From NCBI RefSeq assembly GCF_003626695.1, contig NZ_RBAH01000015.1, positions 1 through 64,000 on the forward strand: DNA of 64,000 nucleotides. The letters run 5' to 3'. The notes under the pieces were generated by a model, which worked only from the letters and a program-made list of their open reading frames with translations, was not told the origin of the DNA and made no database searches. The position numbers and the translations under genes were made by a program. Below, one piece after another: positions 16,763-26,600 of the stretch. The first letter of the stretch is position 1; each line of letters begins with the position of its first letter. Source of the DNA: Paenibacillus ginsengarvi (GTDB lineage Bacteria; Bacillota; Bacilli; Paenibacillales; NBRC-103111).

Positions 16763-17209
16763 TTACTCCTGCGAATCGCCGCCCCGCGGGCCGTACAGCT
16801 CGTCGTCCTCTTTGTTGTCTCTTACGGTTTTCTGGAGCACGAACGAGGACATCGTCAGAAACAGGGCGCAGACGGCATAGTAGCCTTGTACGGACAGCGG
16901 CTGGTTCAAATTGTAGATGCCGATGAACATTGCGATCAGCGCGGTGGCGAAGGCGGCCCAGGCCAGAAAGGTGAAGGCGCCGGTGTTGCGTTTTTTGCCG
17001 GTCCCCTCGTCGTCTTGGTTGTCGCGGATCGTTTTTTGCAGGACGAAGGCGGACATGGTCAGGTAAAGCGCGGCGACGGCGTAATAACCCTTGACGGAAA
17101 GCGTCTCTTCTAGCGTGTAAATGCCGATGAACATGGCCAGAAACGCACAGGCGAACGCGGCCCAAGACATAAACGAAAATGCTGTCGTATTTCTTCTTCT
17201 CACGATCAT
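16763..17209 (-). CDS. YiaA/YiaB-type membrane protein with two repeats
   Basis: A 148-residue membrane protein made of two near-identical YiaAB units. Each begins NTTAFSF or NTGAFTF, has a helix (FxxWAAFAxAxxAMFIGIY), a short loop with LSVxGYYAV, a second helix and the tail FVLQKTxRDN. That gives four membrane helices with both termini on the same side, in a repeat of about 75 residues. The function of the family is unknown. ATG 17209 has GGGGTG six bases before it. It is convergent with the ROK gene and divergent from the DeoR gene. Confidence 0.82.
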   Translation of the reverse strand: MIVRRRNTTAFSFMSWAAFACAFLAMFIGIYTLEETLSVKGYYAVAALYLTMSAFVLQKTIRDNQDDEGTGKKRNTGAFTFLAWAAFATALIAMFIGIYNLNQPLSVQGYYAVCALFLTMSSFVLQKTVRDNKEDDELYGPRGGDSQE

Positions 17210-17409
17210 TACAAACACCCCATTATGGAATATTGGACCGCGCGCCTGCCGGGTTATGTCGAAGGTTCCGCTCGTTAGCGCTACGTCCTAGTACCTGATC
17301 CTATATTATGCCGCCGGCGCCGTTTGCGACAGTACTAACTTTTCGTAGTACCCGGGCATATGGTACACTTTGAACCAGGATATAAGGACGATGGAAGGAG
17401 GCGGACGTA

Positions 17410-18177
17410 TTGTTCGTGCAGCAAAGACATCAGGCGATTATGCAAAAGCTGAACAAGGAGCAGTCGATCAAAGCGTCGGAGCTGATCGAGCTGTTCGGTG
17501 TGTCGTTCGAGACGGTCCGCCGCGATCTCGAGTTTCTGGAGAACGAAGGGCTGCTCCAGCGCGTTCACGGCGGAGCGATTTTGAAGCAGTTGGATTATAG
17601 CCAGGAAATTCCGCTAACGGTGAGGGAAACCGCGTACCGGACCGAAAAAGTCGAGCTTGCCGCCGTCGCCTGCCGTTATGTGAGCGAAGGGCAATCGATC
17701 GCGTTGGACGTCAGCACGACGAACAACGAATTCGCCGCCGTGCTGGCCAAGAAGTTCGAGCGTCTGACAGTCATTACGAACTCGCTGCCGATCGCGAGTA
17801 TGCTGTCGCCGATGCCACATTATACGGTCGTTTTGATCGGCGGTGTCATCCGCAGCAGCGAGCAAAGCATTATCGGCGATCTGGCCGAGCAGTTTGCCGC
17901 CCGCTTCCATCCCGATCTGTTCTTCATGAGCATGAGCGGAGTTACGCTCGCAGAGGGCATAACCGATTACGGCATCGGGGAAATCGGCGTCAAAAAAACG
18001 CTGCTGCGCAATGCAAAGCGTACGATCGCGCTGGCGGACAGCAGCAAGTTCGACCGCGTTTCGCTGACGAAAATATGCGGCTGCGCGGAGGTGGAGCGAT
18101 TCGTGACCGATTCCGGCATCGATCGCGAGCTGGTGGAGCGGTATCGGCAAAACGGCGTGGAAATCGTATACGAATGA
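17410..18177 (+). CDS. DeoR/GlpR family regulator
   Basis: A 255-residue DeoR-type repressor. The N-terminal winged helix contains the signature ELFGVSFETVRRDLEFLENEGLLQRVHGGA. The C-terminal DeoR sensor domain (about residues 75-235) has an isomerase-like fold that binds sugar phosphates, with the segments IALDVSTTNNEFA, LTVITNSLPIA and ILIGG-type VVLIGGVIR. TTG 17410 lies about eight bases after GGAAGGAGG. It is monocistronic, and a terminator follows. The regulated genes may be the neighbouring ROK and oxidoreductase genes, though no operator can be assigned. Confidence 0.9.
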   Translation: MFVQQRHQAIMQKLNKEQSIKASELIELFGVSFETVRRDLEFLENEGLLQRVHGGAILKQLDYSQEIPLTVRETAYRTEKVELAAVACRYVSEGQSIALDVSTTNNEFAAVLAKKFERLTVITNSLPIASMLSPMPHYTVVLIGGVIRSSEQSIIGDLAEQFAARFHPDLFFMSMSGVTLAEGITDYGIGEIGVKKTLLRNAKRTIALADSSKFDRVSLTKICGCAEVERFVTDSGIDRELVERYRQNGVEIVYE

Positions 18178-18181
18178 GGGA

Positions 18182-18228
18182 AAGGCGGTTGGTTGCGTCA
18201 TGCGACTGACTGCCTTTTTTGTTTTTCC
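18182..18228 (+). terminator. Rho-independent terminator after the DeoR gene
   Basis: AAGGCGGTTGGTTGCG and TGCGACTGACTGCCTT pair with several G-U wobbles and are followed by six T. The next 80 bases are unusually T/G-rich. Confidence 0.75.
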
Positions 18229-18341
18229 TTTTTGTGTGTTGTATTTTTGTGAATTATGTTGTATATATGTGTGTATACGTGTTATTTTCTGTATAGAGAC
18301 AAAAAGATGAGATGTACAGCGGGAGTAAAGGGGAGATGGAG

Positions 18342-19202
18342 ATGGCTTTGCCGGTCGTGTCGCTAGCATTCGTTATGTGTTCGGGTCTGGCGCATTCGAT
18401 ATGGAACTTGTTTGCGAAGAAAAGCGACAATAAAGCTGTGTTTTTATGGGCGATGTATATTCCGTCGACGCTTTTGCTGCTGCCGGTTTTGCTTATGGAA
18501 TTGCCGGGTGTGCCGAGGCAGCCGGGCGTATACCTCAGCATTGCCCTGTCGCTTGCGCTTAACAGCGTGTACGCGCTGCTGCTGGCTCAGACATATAAAC
18601 GGAGCGACCTGTCGCTGGCCTATCCGATTATGAGGGGCACGCCGACGCTGCTCGTTCCGGTGCTCGGCGTCGTTTTCCTGCAGGAATCTCTCCCGCTTCT
18701 GGGATGGGGTGGGATCGCCTGTCTCGTGGCCGGTTTTATCGTTATGAGCGGCTGGCTGCAGCGACGAGACGGTGCCGCGCTTGAGGTGAAGCCGTTTCTG
18801 CTTGCGCTTTCCGTCGGGTTATGCTCGACCAGCTATACGCTGGCCGACAAGCTTAACCTCGGCTATTTGTCGCCGGTGGCGCTGCTCGTCGTAACGAATA
18901 TCGGCTTCATCCTCGGGCTTACGCCTTCGGCGCTTGTGTCGGGAGCGATCCGCTCGACGATCGTTCACCAGTGGAAGTCGTTTCTGGTCGGTGCCGTATT
19001 GTCGCCGGGCTCGTATCTCTTATTCCTGTTCGCAATGTCGCAAGCCCAGATGGCGTACATCGCTCCGCTGCGCGAGATCGGCATCGTGTTCGGCGTGCTG
19101 CTTGGGCTGTTCGTTCTCAAGGAGAAGCACGGCGTGAGCCGGATTGCAGCGTCGGCCGTCGTCGTGGCGGGTATATTTTTGATCGCGGTATCTGGAAATT
19201 AG
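18342..19202 (+). CDS. EamA/DMT family transporter
   Basis: A 286-residue membrane protein with ten predicted helices in two EamA halves (about residues 4-135 and 145-285). Each half ends in a characteristic helix (LGVVFLQESLPLLGWGGIACLVAGFIV and the VLLGLFVLKEKHGVSRIAASAVVVAGI region, named here only by family pattern). DMT transporters export or import metabolites such as amino acids or nucleotide sugars. Substrate is unknown. ATG 18342 is six bases after AAAGGGGAG. In-frame ATGs at 18312 and 18336 are less well placed. Confidence 0.85.
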   Translation: MALPVVSLAFVMCSGLAHSIWNLFAKKSDNKAVFLWAMYIPSTLLLLPVLLMELPGVPRQPGVYLSIALSLALNSVYALLLAQTYKRSDLSLAYPIMRGTPTLLVPVLGVVFLQESLPLLGWGGIACLVAGFIVMSGWLQRRDGAALEVKPFLLALSVGLCSTSYTLADKLNLGYLSPVALLVVTNIGFILGLTPSALVSGAIRSTIVHQWKSFLVGAVLSPGSYLLFLFAMSQAQMAYIAPLREIGIVFGVLLGLFVLKEKHGVSRIAASAVVVAGIFLIAVSGN

Positions 19203-19298
19203 CGGTAGATGCGGCTAAGACGCGGCATTTGCGGCAAACACATTTCGTTATGGTTGAAAGAGAAGGGGCGTTCGTAAAAACGCCGCTCGTCCAGCTAA

Positions 19299-19329
19299 AG
19301 TTCGGTCCTTTGCGGCCGGGCTTTTTTTT
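19299..19329 (+). terminator. Rho-independent terminator after the EamA gene
   Basis: AGTTCGGTC pairs with CGGCCGGGCT through several G-U contacts and is followed by eight T. Confidence 0.7.
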
Positions 19330-19362
19330 GCCGTTTGATCGTTTCCTTGTAAGAACATCGCA

Positions 19363-19510
19363 CCGATGTACCGAATCCGTATTGACGTATGGATGCGATT
19401 TCCCTAATTTGGAAGATAAGCGGTTGCAATAGAAAATTAGTACTCGATGTAAATCAGTTGGCAGCGGTTTGTACATCGGTTGGAAGCGGGCGTAACCGAT
19501 ATGTACATCG
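19363..19510. promoter_or_regulatory. Four copies of a GTACATCG motif around the GntR promoter
   Basis: The octamer GTACATCG appears at 19471-19478 and 19503-19510, inverted as CGATGTAC at 19363-19370, and one base short as CGATGTA at 19445-19451. It brackets the promoter at 19382-19410 and lies upstream of the GntR-fusion gene. The clustering of four copies in 150 bp suggests operator half-sites for that regulator. Confidence 0.5.
19382..19410 (+). promoter_or_regulatory. Promoter upstream of the GntR-fusion gene
   Basis: TTGACG, 17 bases and TAATTT. It is about 190 bp upstream of the start codon, leaving a long leader that contains three of the GTACATCG motifs. The 398-bp gap between the EamA and GntR genes holds nothing else that I recognise. 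Confidence 0.55.
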
Positions 19511-19600
19511 CTGCGAGCGTAAAAGAGACGGAGGTGAGTAAGTCTGAATGCAACTGCTGATGGCGGATCACCCAACTCGGGAGCGCGGGAGGAGGAGCAC

Positions 19601-20989
19601 ATGAAGGGCAGACAATTGCACAAGCATTTCCGGGAGCGGCTGGAGACAATCGTACAAACGCTGCGCGATGAAATTTTGGACGGCCGATATGCTGTAGGCA
19701 GTTTTTTGCCCTCCGAGCTTGCTTTGGCGCAGCGGTTCCGGATCAGCAACAAATCGCTTAGATCCGGTCTCGCCGCACTTGTCAAGGAGGGGCTAATCGA
19801 GAAAGTACCGAGCGTAGGCAATCGCGTCGTGACCCGGCGAACCCGCGTTACGCTCACCCTGCTCAGCCCGCCTACGATGCTGCGCGATATTAACCTCATG
19901 AAGCTGCTGGAGGATTTTGGGACCATCCATCCGTGGATTCGCATCGAAACGATATTCGGCTTCGCGAACGAACAATATGTGCCTGCCGATCTGTGTATTC
20001 TAAATCGGCTCCAGTTCCGGGAAATGGTCGAAGCGGACGACTACGCCAAGCTTGAACCGCTTCAGCCGAGCGGCGATGCATATCCATTTTTGACGGATGC
20101 GTTTGCGCATAAGGAGCATGTATACGCCCAGCCGTTCATTTTCTCGCCGATCGTCCTTTGCTACAACAAGGAGCATTTTCGCGAGCGGAACGTTCCCGAG
20201 CCTGACGGCAGCTGGACATGGGAGCATCTTATTCGCGCAGCGGCAGAGTTGTCCGTCGAAGGGGAACGATTCGGCATATGCTTCCATCTTCCTTCGGAGC
20301 ACCGGTGGCCGCTTTTCCTGGTCCAAAGCGGGGAGACTTTCCAATGGGAGGCAGGCGGTTCCAAATCGATCGAAGGCACCCGGCTGCTGGACAGTATGCG
20401 GTTATGCAAAAGCATCATCCGCAATCGGACGATTTTTCCGTTCTTTTTGTCCGAAAATAACGACGACACGCAAAACTTGTTCGCCGAGGGCAAAGTTTCG
20501 ATGATTCTCAACAATTACATGAGCATGAACGATCTGGCGAACACGAGACTGCCTTATGATATTTCGCCCGTTCCGTTCGAAAGCGAGCCTCGAACGCTGC
20601 TGGTCACATGCGGCATCGGGATTTACCGCCATTCGGCGAAAAAGGAAGCAGCCGCCCTGCTGGTCGACTACTTCGTATCCGAGCGAGGTCAAGATTTCAT
20701 CCGCCGTACGACGACCAGCATACCTGCCTGCAAGCAGGTCGCCGAACGTGACTTCGAGAAATCCGGAATGAACCGACCGAGCCGTTATGGCTTATTTCGG
20801 GAAATTTTATTTTCGATGCGCAACCACAGCGAATTGAACATCCCGGCCGCCTGTTTCAAGCCGTTGCTCCAGCCGCTGAAGGCGTACTGGTCCGATCTGA
20901 TCGACGAGAGGCAGCTGTGCGCAAGAATTCAGAAGACGCTGTCCTCCCGCTCGTCGAAGGCGGGGGAGCTGGAGCAGCACGTTTTGTAA
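19601..20989 (+). CDS. GntR-type regulator fused to a solute-binding-protein-like domain
   Basis: A 462-residue cytoplasmic protein with two parts. Residues 1-78 are a GntR winged helix (LRDEILDGRYAVGSFLPSEL, AQRFRISNKSLRSGLAALV, EGLIEKVPSVGNRVV). Residues 85-455 resemble a family 1 extracellular sugar-binding protein: VLCYNKEHFRERNVPEPDGSWTWEHLIRAA is the hallmark of such proteins. Later come AEGKVSMILNNYMSM, YDISPVPF and a GIYRHSAKKEAAALLVDYF tail. There is no signal peptide or membrane helix. GntR proteins normally carry FCD, UTRA or aminotransferase domains. A solute-binding-like sensor suggests direct reading of an imported oligosaccharide. ATG 19601 follows GGGAGGAGGAGC. The next gene is an orphan solute-binding lipoprotein. 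Confidence 0.88.
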   Translation: MKGRQLHKHFRERLETIVQTLRDEILDGRYAVGSFLPSELALAQRFRISNKSLRSGLAALVKEGLIEKVPSVGNRVVTRRTRVTLTLLSPPTMLRDINLMKLLEDFGTIHPWIRIETIFGFANEQYVPADLCILNRLQFREMVEADDYAKLEPLQPSGDAYPFLTDAFAHKEHVYAQPFIFSPIVLCYNKEHFRERNVPEPDGSWTWEHLIRAAAELSVEGERFGICFHLPSEHRWPLFLVQSGETFQWEAGGSKSIEGTRLLDSMRLCKSIIRNRTIFPFFLSENNDDTQNLFAEGKVSMILNNYMSMNDLANTRLPYDISPVPFESEPRTLLVTCGIGIYRHSAKKEAAALLVDYFVSERGQDFIRRTTTSIPACKQVAERDFEKSGMNRPSRYGLFREILFSMRNHSELNIPAACFKPLLQPLKAYWSDLIDERQLCARIQKTLSSRSSKAGELEQHVL

Positions 20990-21065
20990 CATGCCGGATG
21001 ATCCATCGATACGGCATTGGCTTTCAATACGCCTATAGACAAGATTAGAAAGGGGACCGTATGAT

Positions 21066-22439
21066 ATGCCGAATGAAAAAAGAAACAAGGTCAGATTGCT
21101 AACCGCGCTTATGCTGCTGAGCGTACCGCTTGCCGCATGCGGTACGGGATCGGTTTCGAACTCGGGAGAAAAGTCGCAGACTCCTTCTGTAAGCGCTAAC
21201 AAGGACTGGACGAAGGAATCGTTCAAGGTTGTGTTTTTCGCCAACAACACACAGAAGCAGGAGGAGATCGACTTTTGGTTCGGAAACCCGCTGCGTAAAA
21301 AGTTTCCGAATATCGAATTCGTCTGGCAGCCCTCCACGCCAGGTTATACGCTGCCGGAGCTGGTCGCGACCGGCGGGCAGATCGACGTGTTTTTCACGAC
21401 CCGGGGCAATTTCGAGACGCTCGCCTACGGCCATGACATCCAGTACGACATGACGGAGCTGGCGAAGCTGCACGATGTCGACCTCAGCCGGATCGAACCG
21501 ATATTGCTGGACGAAGTAAAGCGGACCTCGGGCGGAAAGCTGTATATGCTGCCGGTGCAGAACAATATTCAGCTGTTGTTTTACAACAAGGACATCTTCG
21601 ATAAATTCGGCGTGACGTACCCGAAGGACGGCATGACGTGGGATGAGGTGCTCGCGCTCGGCAGCAAAATGACGCGCAAGGACGGCGACAAGCTGTATTT
21701 CGGCTTTTCCAATCAAGGAGCGGGGCAGGTCATCAAAATGAACCCGATGTCGCTCGTCAAAGTCGATCCGGAAACGGGCAAAGTGCAGGTCAACAAAGAT
21801 CCGAAGTGGGCTAGCCTGTTCGAGACGTTTTTCGTCCGGCCGTATCCGCCGAATGCGGTGTTTCAGGAGTTTTTCGCAAAAAATAGCGCTCCGCCCGGAA
21901 TTCTTCAATTTTATAAGGAGCAGAACACCGCAATGACGACGTACATTGCCTCGCTGCTCGGCCAGCAGTATATGGATCTGTATTTGGGCGATCTGAACTG
22001 GGATATCGTGTCGCATCCGACGATCAGCGGTTATCCCGGCCTTGGGACGCAGCCGGACCCGATTTATATCGGCATGACGAAGCTGACGAAAAACAAAGAG
22101 GCGACGATGGAGGTGATCAAATACCTCGTTTCCGATGAGTACCAGACGATGATGGCCCGGCAGGCGAATATGACCGTTCTGAAAGATCCGGCCATTCAGA
22201 AGCAGACCGGCGCAGATATTCAGCGAAGCGGCGTCGGCAAAAACTGGGGCGCCCTATACGCCAACAAAATGGCTCCGCTCGCGCCTATTCATCCGAAGGT
22301 TGACCTGCTCGTCGTGACCGAGCTGTCCAAATACGCGAACCAGGTTTCCAAAGGCGAGCTAGATCTGAATACGGCACTGCGAACGGCCGAGGAAGTCATT
22401 CAGAAAAAAATCGACGAGGAGCTGGCGAAGGGGAAATAA
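21066..22439 (+). CDS. Orphan family 1 solute-binding lipoprotein
   Basis: A 457-residue lipoprotein: signal LLTALMLLSVPLAACG with the lipobox cysteine at about residue 25, then a solute-binding protein fold (FYNKDIFDKFGVTYPKDGMTW, a signature shared with the pair at 52-54.7 kb). Such proteins deliver sugars to ABC permeases, but no permease or ATPase gene occurs anywhere in this window. It lies 76 bp after the GntR-fusion regulator, whose sensor domain belongs to the same fold, and probably is in its regulon. ATG 21066 follows AAAGGGGA by nine bases. The partner permease must be encoded elsewhere, or the protein serves in sensing. Confidence 0.9.
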   Translation: MPNEKRNKVRLLTALMLLSVPLAACGTGSVSNSGEKSQTPSVSANKDWTKESFKVVFFANNTQKQEEIDFWFGNPLRKKFPNIEFVWQPSTPGYTLPELVATGGQIDVFFTTRGNFETLAYGHDIQYDMTELAKLHDVDLSRIEPILLDEVKRTSGGKLYMLPVQNNIQLLFYNKDIFDKFGVTYPKDGMTWDEVLALGSKMTRKDGDKLYFGFSNQGAGQVIKMNPMSLVKVDPETGKVQVNKDPKWASLFETFFVRPYPPNAVFQEFFAKNSAPPGILQFYKEQNTAMTTYIASLLGQQYMDLYLGDLNWDIVSHPTISGYPGLGTQPDPIYIGMTKLTKNKEATMEVIKYLVSDEYQTMMARQANMTVLKDPAIQKQTGADIQRSGVGKNWGALYANKMAPLAPIHPKVDLLVVTELSKYANQVSKGELDLNTALRTAEEVIQKKIDEELAKGK

Positions 22440-22549
22440 ACGGCGGGCTGCCCAAGAGGAGGTTCCTTTTCATTCGTTTCCGATCAGGGGTATAATGTAC
22501 AAGATTGTTACTTAGCGACCTTCGGTTCCGATAGAAAGGGGACACATCT

Positions 22550-23449
22550 GTGGCTACCATCCAATCCTCCTTGCCCGCCGAAACGGCCCGGCAGCACAAA
22601 CGCAGCTCGAAGCTGAAAGTTCTTCGCAAGGCGCTTCTCATCTTCCTGGGAGCGGCGCTCGTATCCGTAGCGCTCGAAATTTTTCTCGTTCCGAACCGGA
22701 TCATTGACGGCGGCGTGACCGGCGTTTCGATTATTGCCCAGCATTTGACGGGCTGGCCGCTCGGCGTGTTTTTGACCGTTATCAATTTGCCGTTTCTGTT
22801 TCTCGGGTATAAGCAGATCGGTAAAACGTTCGCAATTTCCACCTTGTACGGGGTTATTGTTATGTCAGTCGGCACAGCGCTGCTGCATCCTGTCGAGCCG
22901 CTTACACTCGATCCGTTGCTGGCGGCCGTATTCGGCGGCATTATTCTCGGCATCGGCGTCGGGATCGTCATCCGCGTCGGCGGATCGCTCGACGGTACGG
23001 AGATCGTCGCGATTTTGCTGAACAAAAACTCGCCGTTTTCCGTCGGGGAGTTCGTGATGTTTTTCAACGTGTTCATTCTCGGCAGCGCCGGCTTCGTTTT
23101 CGGCTGGGATCACGCGATGTATTCGCTGATTGCTTATTATATTGCCTTCAAAATGATCGACATTACGATCGAAGGCTTCGACGAGTCGAAGTCAGTATGG
23201 ATTATAAGCGACGAATCGAAGGCGCTTGGGGAAGCGATTTTGAAGCGGCTCGGACGCGGCGTTACGTATTTGCACGGGGAAGGCGGATATTCCGGCGACG
23301 ACAAAAACGTTATTTTTTGCGTCGTGACGCGGCTTGAGCAGGCGAAGTTGAAGACGATCGTAGAGGAGATGGACCCGAACGCGTTTCTTGCGATCGGCAA
23401 CATTCATGACGTGAAGGGCGGACGGTTCAAGAAAAAGGACATCCACTAA
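22550..23449 (+). CDS. YitT family membrane protein (DUF161/DUF2179)
   Basis: A 299-residue protein. Five or six membrane helices occupy about residues 25-185 (LIFLGAALVSVALEIFLVPN ... ALIAYYIAFKMID), with the YitT signature RIIDGGVTGVSIIAQ. A cytosolic DUF2179 domain of about 80 residues follows (ITIEGFDESKSVWIISDE, GVTYLHGEGGYSGDDKNVIF, MDPNAFLAIGNIHDVKGG). Function is unknown; relatives are common in Firmicutes, often in several copies. GTG 22550 is eight bases after AAAGGGG. Confidence 0.88.
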   Translation: MATIQSSLPAETARQHKRSSKLKVLRKALLIFLGAALVSVALEIFLVPNRIIDGGVTGVSIIAQHLTGWPLGVFLTVINLPFLFLGYKQIGKTFAISTLYGVIVMSVGTALLHPVEPLTLDPLLAAVFGGIILGIGVGIVIRVGGSLDGTEIVAILLNKNSPFSVGEFVMFFNVFILGSAGFVFGWDHAMYSLIAYYIAFKMIDITIEGFDESKSVWIISDESKALGEAILKRLGRGVTYLHGEGGYSGDDKNVIFCVVTRLEQAKLKTIVEEMDPNAFLAIGNIHDVKGGRFKKKDIH

Positions 23450-23452
23450 GTT

Positions 23453-23532
23453 ACCCCAAAAAGTGAAGCGAAGCGATGTAGCGTAGTCCGATTACTTTTC
23501 GGGGACCCCGGTACTTCACCCCAAAAAGTGAA
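23453..23532. repeat. Short intergenic repeat with direct and inverted copies
   Basis: ACCCCAAAAAGTGAA occurs at 23453-23467 and again at 23518-23532. Between them TTACTTTTCGGGG is an imperfect inverted copy, so the stretch can fold into a hairpin. It lies in the gap between yitT and the DUF4838 gene and has the look of a dispersed palindromic element. Whether it recurs elsewhere in the genome cannot be seen from this window. Confidence 0.5.
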
Positions 23533-23605
23533 CATTTTTCCACCAAGACGACTTCCGGTCAGACCTGCACGAATGTCAACTTCGAAAAGGTCAAGGAGGA
23601 TTTGG

Positions 23606-26600
23606 ATGGGAACGAGCAAACGATATCGGAAGCCAATGTGGTTATGTGTAGGGCTGGCGATCCTGGTCGCCTTTTTATGGAACGACGCTCCTTCGCGGGC
23701 ATATGCGCTTGGCACGCCGCTGCATATTGTGGAGAACGGCACCGCGCATGCGGTTATCCTGGTGCCGGAGCAGGCGGATCCGGTCATTGCCCGGGCAGCC
23801 GGAGAACTGGCCGAGTACGTTCTGAAATCGACGGGAGCGACGCTCCCGATTATGACGGAAGCCGAGCTTCAAGCAAACGGCGGAGGACTGAACGGTCATG
23901 TCCGTATATATGTCGGCGATTCCGGTTCGGACCCGCATATGAGCACCTTGCTCAGCGGGCTGAACAGCGACGGCTTTGCGATTCATCCGCATGGGACGAG
24001 GATTGTGATTGCAGGATCGACGCCGAGCGGCACCTTGTACGGGGTTTATGAATTTCTGGAGCGATACGCGGGCGTACGGTGGCTGATGCCCGGCGATAAC
24101 GGGGAAGATGTGCCGAGCCAAACCGATCTGGACGTTCCCGATCAGGATGTCGTTATGCAGCCGGCTTTTTTCTCGCGGGTATTCAGCCCGGGGGTGAGCT
24201 GGACGCAAGCTCCGGAGCGGTCGGACTGGCTCGACAAAAACCGGCTCCACAATCAAATCCAGTTTCATCACAACTTGCTGAAGCTGTTTCCGCCTTCGAA
24301 ATACGGCTCCACGCATCCGGAATACTTCCCGGTTCGGAACGGTCAGCCGTATATTCCTCCGACCGATTCGACGCATGGATGGCAGCCTTGCTTTACGGCT
24401 CCAGGTATCGTGCAGGAGGCGATCCAGAACATCATCCAATATTTCGGCGACCATCCGGAGGAAACGTCGTACTCGCTCGGAATGAACGATTCGGGCGGCT
24501 TTTGCGAGGCGAACCCCGCCCATCCGGATTATCCGAACAAAATCAATTCGATCGGGCTCGTCGACATGTCCGACATTTACTATGGTTGGGTCAATCAGGT
24601 CGTCGAAGGCGTGCTGGACGTGTATCCGGACAAATGGTTCGGTTTGCTCGCTTATCAGGAAGTGATGGACCCGCCTTCATTTGCGCTGACCCCCCGGGTC
24701 GTTCCGTTTCTGACGAAAGACCGGATGGCTTGGGCCGACCCGGCCGTCGAAGCGGCGGGCAAAGCGCAGGTAGCGGCCTGGGCGGCCGTATCGGACAATT
24801 TGGCCTGGTACGATTATATGTACGGCACGCCGTATTTGCTGCCGAGAGTGTACAACCACCTGATGGCCGACAATTACAAATACGCCAAGCAGGCCGGTGT
24901 ATCCGCCCACTATGCGGAGCTGTATCCGAACTGGGGAGAAGGACCGAAGCCGTGGCTGTCCGCCAAGCTGCAGTGGGACCCGGATGCGGATGAGGACGCT
25001 TTGCTGCAGGAATGGTACGTCCGGGCAGTTGGACCGACTGCAGCCGCCGACCTCGCCGCTTACTACGACCATTGGGAGCAATTTTGGACCGACCGGGTGC
25101 TCTCGACCGACTGGTTCCAGTCCCGTAAAATGACCACTTACTTAGAGTTTAATTATTCGGAATACTTGAATCTCGTCACCGATCAGGAAATTGCGGACAG
25201 CCGCGCGCTGCTGGAATCTGTCGTCGCGAAGGCGCAGACGGCGCCGCAAAAAGCCCGCGCGAACTTGCTGCTGCGTGCATTCGAGTATTATGAGGCGTCG
25301 GCGCTCAGTTATCCGAAAGACGAACCGGCTCCGACGGACAGCACTTCCGCGCTGGCGCTGCTGGACGGGCTCGATACCCGGCGGCTTAATCTGCAGAAAC
25401 GGCTCACGCTCGTCGACGAATTCAAGAGCGATCCGGTGCTGGCGCATCCGCTGGACCCTAGAACGTATTCGCTGGAATGGCCGCTGTGGAATGCCGGGAC
25501 GTTCTGGAACCTTGTGGCGTATTTGAAGCAAGAGGAACCGGGAGGCGGGACAGTTACGTCTCATATAGCCGGGCTGGCGGCGAGCGGAAGCCCGTCCGAG
25601 CAGGCATTCGCCAAACTGCTGCAGGAAGCGGTCCGGGGACTGTTCCCGCTGGAGGCGAACGGCTCGTTCGAGAACGGGACGACATCGGCGTCTTCCTGGG
25701 CGAACTGGATTCAAAGTATCGGAACGATACAACGATCGACGGAGAACCCCCGGACAGGAGCGGCGGGGCTTAAAATCCAAGGACTCGATCGTGGCGGACC
25801 CGTTCAGGTGATGCCGGTAAAACCCGGACTGTTCGCCGCCCGCGCCTATTATTCCGCTCCGAACGGGTACAACGGCAAAGGCACGATCCAGCTTGCCATC
25901 AACTTGCGCGATGCCGCCGGCAAGCAGATCGGCACGGCCAAAGGCAAGACGGTGCCGTTATCCGCCGGCGCAGGCGTTTGGCGGGAGTCGGTATTCCTGT
26001 ACGATATTCCGGCTCTGATAGGCGGCGCGGAAGTGAAAAGCGCGCAGTTTATCGTGATTGTGGACGGCGTGCAGGACAGCACGGTGTATGTGGACGACGT
26101 ATCCGTATACCAAGCGAACGACAGCATGAACCTGGCGTCGAACTTTTGGCGGGTGCTGGATTATATCCGGACGAACGAGCCGTTAGGCGGACCGCTGAAG
26201 CAATCCGTTACGGATACGGTGTACGGCACCGTATACGGGTCCGTGTACGAGACGGAACGGAACTGGGCGAAGCTGCTGCTCCGGGTAGTAGATTCTGCTC
26301 CTTCCGAGGCCATCAATAGCTCGTTCGAGACCGGCTCTGGAGCGTCCGCCGCTTCTTGGAGCTACTGGTATTCGTCAACGGGAAGCATCTCGCGCACGAC
26401 CGAGGCGGCGCGCAGCGGACAATACGGCCTGAAGATCAAGGATATTCCGCGCGGCGGTCCGAATCAAACGATAACGGCATCCCCCGGACTGTTCGCGGCG
26501 GAAGTCTGGTATACGGTCAAGCCGGGAACGCCGCCGAACGGAACGATCCAGCTCTCCGTTAATTTCTTGGATGCGCAGGGCAAAACGATTGCGAACGCCT

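Noticed and set aside
17332..17351. GTACT...AGTAC inverted repeat upstream of the DeoR gene as an operator
   Set aside because: The arms are five bases with a 10-base loop, which is frequent by chance; no second copy was found at the neighbouring genes.
21099..22016. Reverse-strand open frame across the solute-binding lipoprotein
   Set aside because: Composition is antisense-like (rich in R, H, L); no motif is recognised and the plus-strand gene is secure.
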